Origin: Pseudonocardia kunmingensis | GTDB lineage: Bacteria > Actinomycetota > Actinomycetes > Mycobacteriales > Pseudonocardiaceae | NCBI RefSeq assembly: GCF_006716445.1 | Contig: NZ_VFPA01000003.1 | Coordinates: 558,001-622,000 of the forward strand | Length of the DNA: 64,000 nt | Reading direction: 5' to 3' | In this document: one piece after another, positions 62,254-64,000 of the stretch | How the letters are laid out: each line of letters opens with the position of its first letter | How positions within the stretch are numbered: position 1 is the stretch's first letter | Program-made: the position numbers and the translations under genes | Notes under the pieces: generated by a model | The model's database searches: none | Told to the model about the DNA's origin: nothing | What the model saw: only the letters and a program-made list of their open reading frames with translations

Positions 62254-63365
62254 GACAGCGTGTTGTTCTCGAGGGAGTTCCCGCCGTTGTCGTAGTCGTC
62301 CTCGTCGTCGCTCTGGATCTTCACGTTCCAGCCGGCGCTGTCGGCGATCACGTTGCCGCGCACGACGTTGTCGTGGCCGCGCAGCTCGACGTTGCTGCCG
62401 TTGAACTCGCGCGGCTCCGTGTTGGCCGAGCATTCGTTGTCCTCGAACACGTTGCCGTGCGCGTTCTCCTTGACGTCGAGGCATTCCGAGCCGAACGTCC
62501 GGATGACGTTCCCGGTCACGACGTTGTTCGAGCTCGTGTCGTTGTCGTGCATGGGCTGGCTGTCCGAGTTCGGGCTCGTGCCGATGTAGACGCCCTCGCC
62601 GTTGTGGTACGGGAACCGGTCGTCGTCGTCCTCGCCGTCGCCGTCGCCCCTGCCCAGAAGGCCGCAGTACTGGATCACCGAGTCGGCGATCGCGTTGCCG
62701 TTCGCGTTGTTGCGCAGGCGCACGCACTCGGTGCCGGCCTCGGTGAGGAACATGTTGCGGATCGTGGTGCCGGTGACGTCGCGGGTCGTGTCCGCCGAGC
62801 CGATGTAGATCAGCTTGCTGTCCTCGACCTGCGTCTGGACGCCGGCCTTGAAGGCGTCGATCGAGGCGAGGTCGGTGGGCAGCTGCGCGCCGTCGAGCCG
62901 CTCCTGCCCGTCGATGGTGAAGCCTTCGAGCGTGTAGTGGTTGTGGTCGATGTTGACGATGCGTCCTGTGCCGTAGAGCACGGCCTGGCGGCGCCCGGCG
63001 GGGTCCGTGCCGTTCTCCGGGCCCCTGATGGTGATCGGCGCTTCCGGCGTGCCGTCCCGCATGGTCGTCAACGTCTCGCGGTACTCGCCCGGCGCGAGGT
63101 TGACGACGGTGCCGGCCTCCGCCTCGTCGAGCGCGGCCTGGATGGTCCGCAGCGGGGCGGCCTGCGACCCGTCCCCGGTGTTGTCGTCGCCGGCGGGGCT
63201 GACGTACAGCTGCTGGAGCTCGACGCCCGACCCGGGCGGCAGGATCGGGGTCGACGGTTCGCTGCGCAGCGAGAGACCGAGGAAGACGGCGAGGCCGACG
63301 ATCGCGGCGACCACGACCGCGACCACGGCGATCACGACAGGTCGGCTCGCGGTGATCTGGGGCAC
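62124..63365 (-). CDS. secreted right-handed parallel beta-helix protein
   Basis: A 413-residue protein with an N-terminal membrane anchor or uncleaved signal (PVVIAVVAVVVAAIVGLAVFLGLSL, about 9-33). A Pbl/DUF1565-type start follows: LYVSPAGDDNTGDGSQAAPLRTIQAALDEAEAGTVVNLAPGEYRE. Then come many ~22-residue beta-helix turns with N-x-(V/I) ladders (NNVVTGNVIRTFGSECLDVKENAHGNVFEDN, HDNVVRGNVIADSAGWNVKI). Such proteins bind or cleave polysaccharides; polysaccharide lyase activity is possible but no catalytic residues can be assigned. Rich in Asp, suggesting calcium binding. Confidence 0.82.
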   Translation of the reverse strand: MPQITASRPVVIAVVAVVVAAIVGLAVFLGLSLRSEPSTPILPPGSGVELQQLYVSPAGDDNTGDGSQAAPLRTIQAALDEAEAGTVVNLAPGEYRETLTTMRDGTPEAPITIRGPENGTDPAGRRQAVLYGTGRIVNIDHNHYTLEGFTIDGQERLDGAQLPTDLASIDAFKAGVQTQVEDSKLIYIGSADTTRDVTGTTIRNMFLTEAGTECVRLRNNANGNAIADSVIQYCGLLGRGDGDGEDDDDRFPYHNGEGVYIGTSPNSDSQPMHDNDTSSNNVVTGNVIRTFGSECLDVKENAHGNVFEDNECSANTEPREFNGSNVELRGHDNVVRGNVIADSAGWNVKIQSDDEDDYDNGGNSLENNTLSGSAAEPVRIGTDAPQGAFCGNSVTAAEPVDGTSPGDITAPCP

Positions 63366-63438
63366 GGGGGGAGTTTCCCGGCGAGCCGTTGATGCCCCTG
63401 TGAAGCGACGCCCCGGGTGAAGGGCCCGGAGGCGCGGG

Positions 63439-64000
63439 TCAGGCGGGAACGCCGGCGAGCAGGGCGTGCACGACGCCGTCGGCGAGCAGGCGGCCCCGCC
63501 GGGTGAGCACGGCCCGGCCGGCGGTCAGCGCCGCGGGATCGAGCAGCCCGTCCGCGGCGGCGCGGGCGGCGGCCGCGGAACCCGCGGCGTCGAGCAGCTC
63601 CAGCGGGAGTCCGTCGGCCAGCCGCAGCCGCAGCATCACCCGCTCGGTGTGCCGCTCGTCCTCGGTGAGCAGCTCGCGGTCCGCCTCCGGGGCCTCCCCC
63701 GCGGCCAGCAGTGCCGCGTACCGCGCCGGGTGCTTCACGTTCCACCAGCGCGCGCCGGCGAGGTGCGAGTGCGCGCCGGGCCCGAGGCCCCACCAGTCGC
63801 CGTCGAGCCAGTAGCCGAGGTTGTGCCGGCAGGCGGCGTCGTCGGTCCGCGCCCAGTTCGAGACCTCGTACCAGCGGAAACCCGCGGCCGTGAGGCGCTG
63901 GTCGAGCAGCTCGTAGCGGGCGGCGGCGACGTCGTCGTCGGGCGCGGGGAGCTCGCCGCGCTTCACCCGCCGCGCCAGCGCGGTGCCGTCCTCCACGATC
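63439..64000 (-). CDS. hemW: radical SAM heme chaperone HemW, C-terminal part (runs off the right edge)
   Basis: The last 187 residues of HemW: RYELLDQRLTAAGFRWYEVSNWARTDDAACRHNLGYWLDGDWWGLGPGAHSHLAGARWWNVKHPARYAALLAAG, then the HemN C-terminal domain ERVMLRLRLADGLPLELLD and a winged-helix end ALTAGRAVLTRRGRLLADGVVHALL. HemW delivers haem and carries a SAM-bound [4Fe-4S] cluster in its N-terminal part, beyond position 64000. hemW normally lies next to hrcA; here 13 kb of accessory genes separate them. Confidence 0.93.
   Translation of the reverse strand, partial: IVEDGTALARRVKRGELPAPDDDVAAARYELLDQRLTAAGFRWYEVSNWARTDDAACRHNLGYWLDGDWWGLGPGAHSHLAGARWWNVKHPARYAALLAAGEAPEADRELLTEDERHTERVMLRLRLADGLPLELLDAAGSAAAARAAADGLLDPAALTAGRAVLTRRGRLLADGVVHALLAGVPA

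Overview
The window is very G+C-rich bacterial chromosome with dense coding, many GTG starts, ATGA/GTGA stop-start overlaps and several probable leaderless promoters. The gene families and order (hemW, hrcA, dnaJ, rsmE, phoH, ybeY, corC, a cdd-like gene, era, recO, uppS, the arsR-zur pair, glyS) point to a high-G+C actinomycete, most likely Pseudonocardiaceae (inference). That conserved core runs along the minus strand from about 64 kb down to 1 kb and has been opened at several points by accessory blocks. No tRNA, rRNA, CRISPR array or intact insertion sequence was seen.

Layout: (1) 1-5972: glyS 5' end, an ArsR + SRPBCC pair, an AlkZ-like winged-helix protein, the smtB-like arsR and zur pair, a DUF1918 protein, a YbjN-like protein and uppS. 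(2) 6069-17285: a DedA protein, then a nine-gene minus-strand operon with a divergent DeoR regulator that encodes a nearly complete N-acetylgalactosamine route: binding protein and two permeases, AgaS-like isomerase, ROK kinase, NagA-type deacetylase, PfkB-type sugar-phosphate kinase, class II aldolase and a cytoplasmic DUF4091/GH123-like hydrolase. (3) 17312-24854: a NarL-type two-component pair, recO, an oversized TetR regulator divergent from a P450, era, lhgO and a degenerate cytidine deaminase. (4) 24838-31636: corC, ybeY, an alditol oxidase, about 1.2 kb of repeat-rich noncoding DNA, a methyltransferase and phoH. (5) 31767-37289: a GH38 alpha-mannosidase with a good leaderless promoter, a secreted vWA protein and an NTF2-like protein.

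(6) 37369-45322: a catabolic cluster (TPP enzyme, Mn-type cyclase/hydrolase, CoA ligase, alpha/beta-hydrolase, MaoC-SCP2 fusion) divergent from a TetR regulator and an MHS-family transporter. Three copies of GAACGNNCGTTC tie these genes into one likely regulon. (7) 45383-52758: a lipoprotein esterase, rsmE, a hydrolase, dnaJ, hrcA, an ASCH-like protein, a LysR regulator and a vapBC pair. (8) 52858-59965: a NAD-dependent molybdenum formate dehydrogenase, fdsG-B-A-D, with moeA and fdhD. (9) 59966-64000: a rearranged zone with segmental duplications, a DUF5313 membrane protein, a DUF3558-like lipoprotein, a secreted beta-helix protein and the hemW 3' end.

The most unusual theme is the abundance of palindromes and tandem repeats at gene ends. 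Several families recur in this window (GACGAACGGCAC..., CACACCGA..., GGTTGCCCATC...), and such elements form the tails of uppS, recO and fdhD, the first codons of moeA, and the stop codons of era, the CoA ligase and an esterase.
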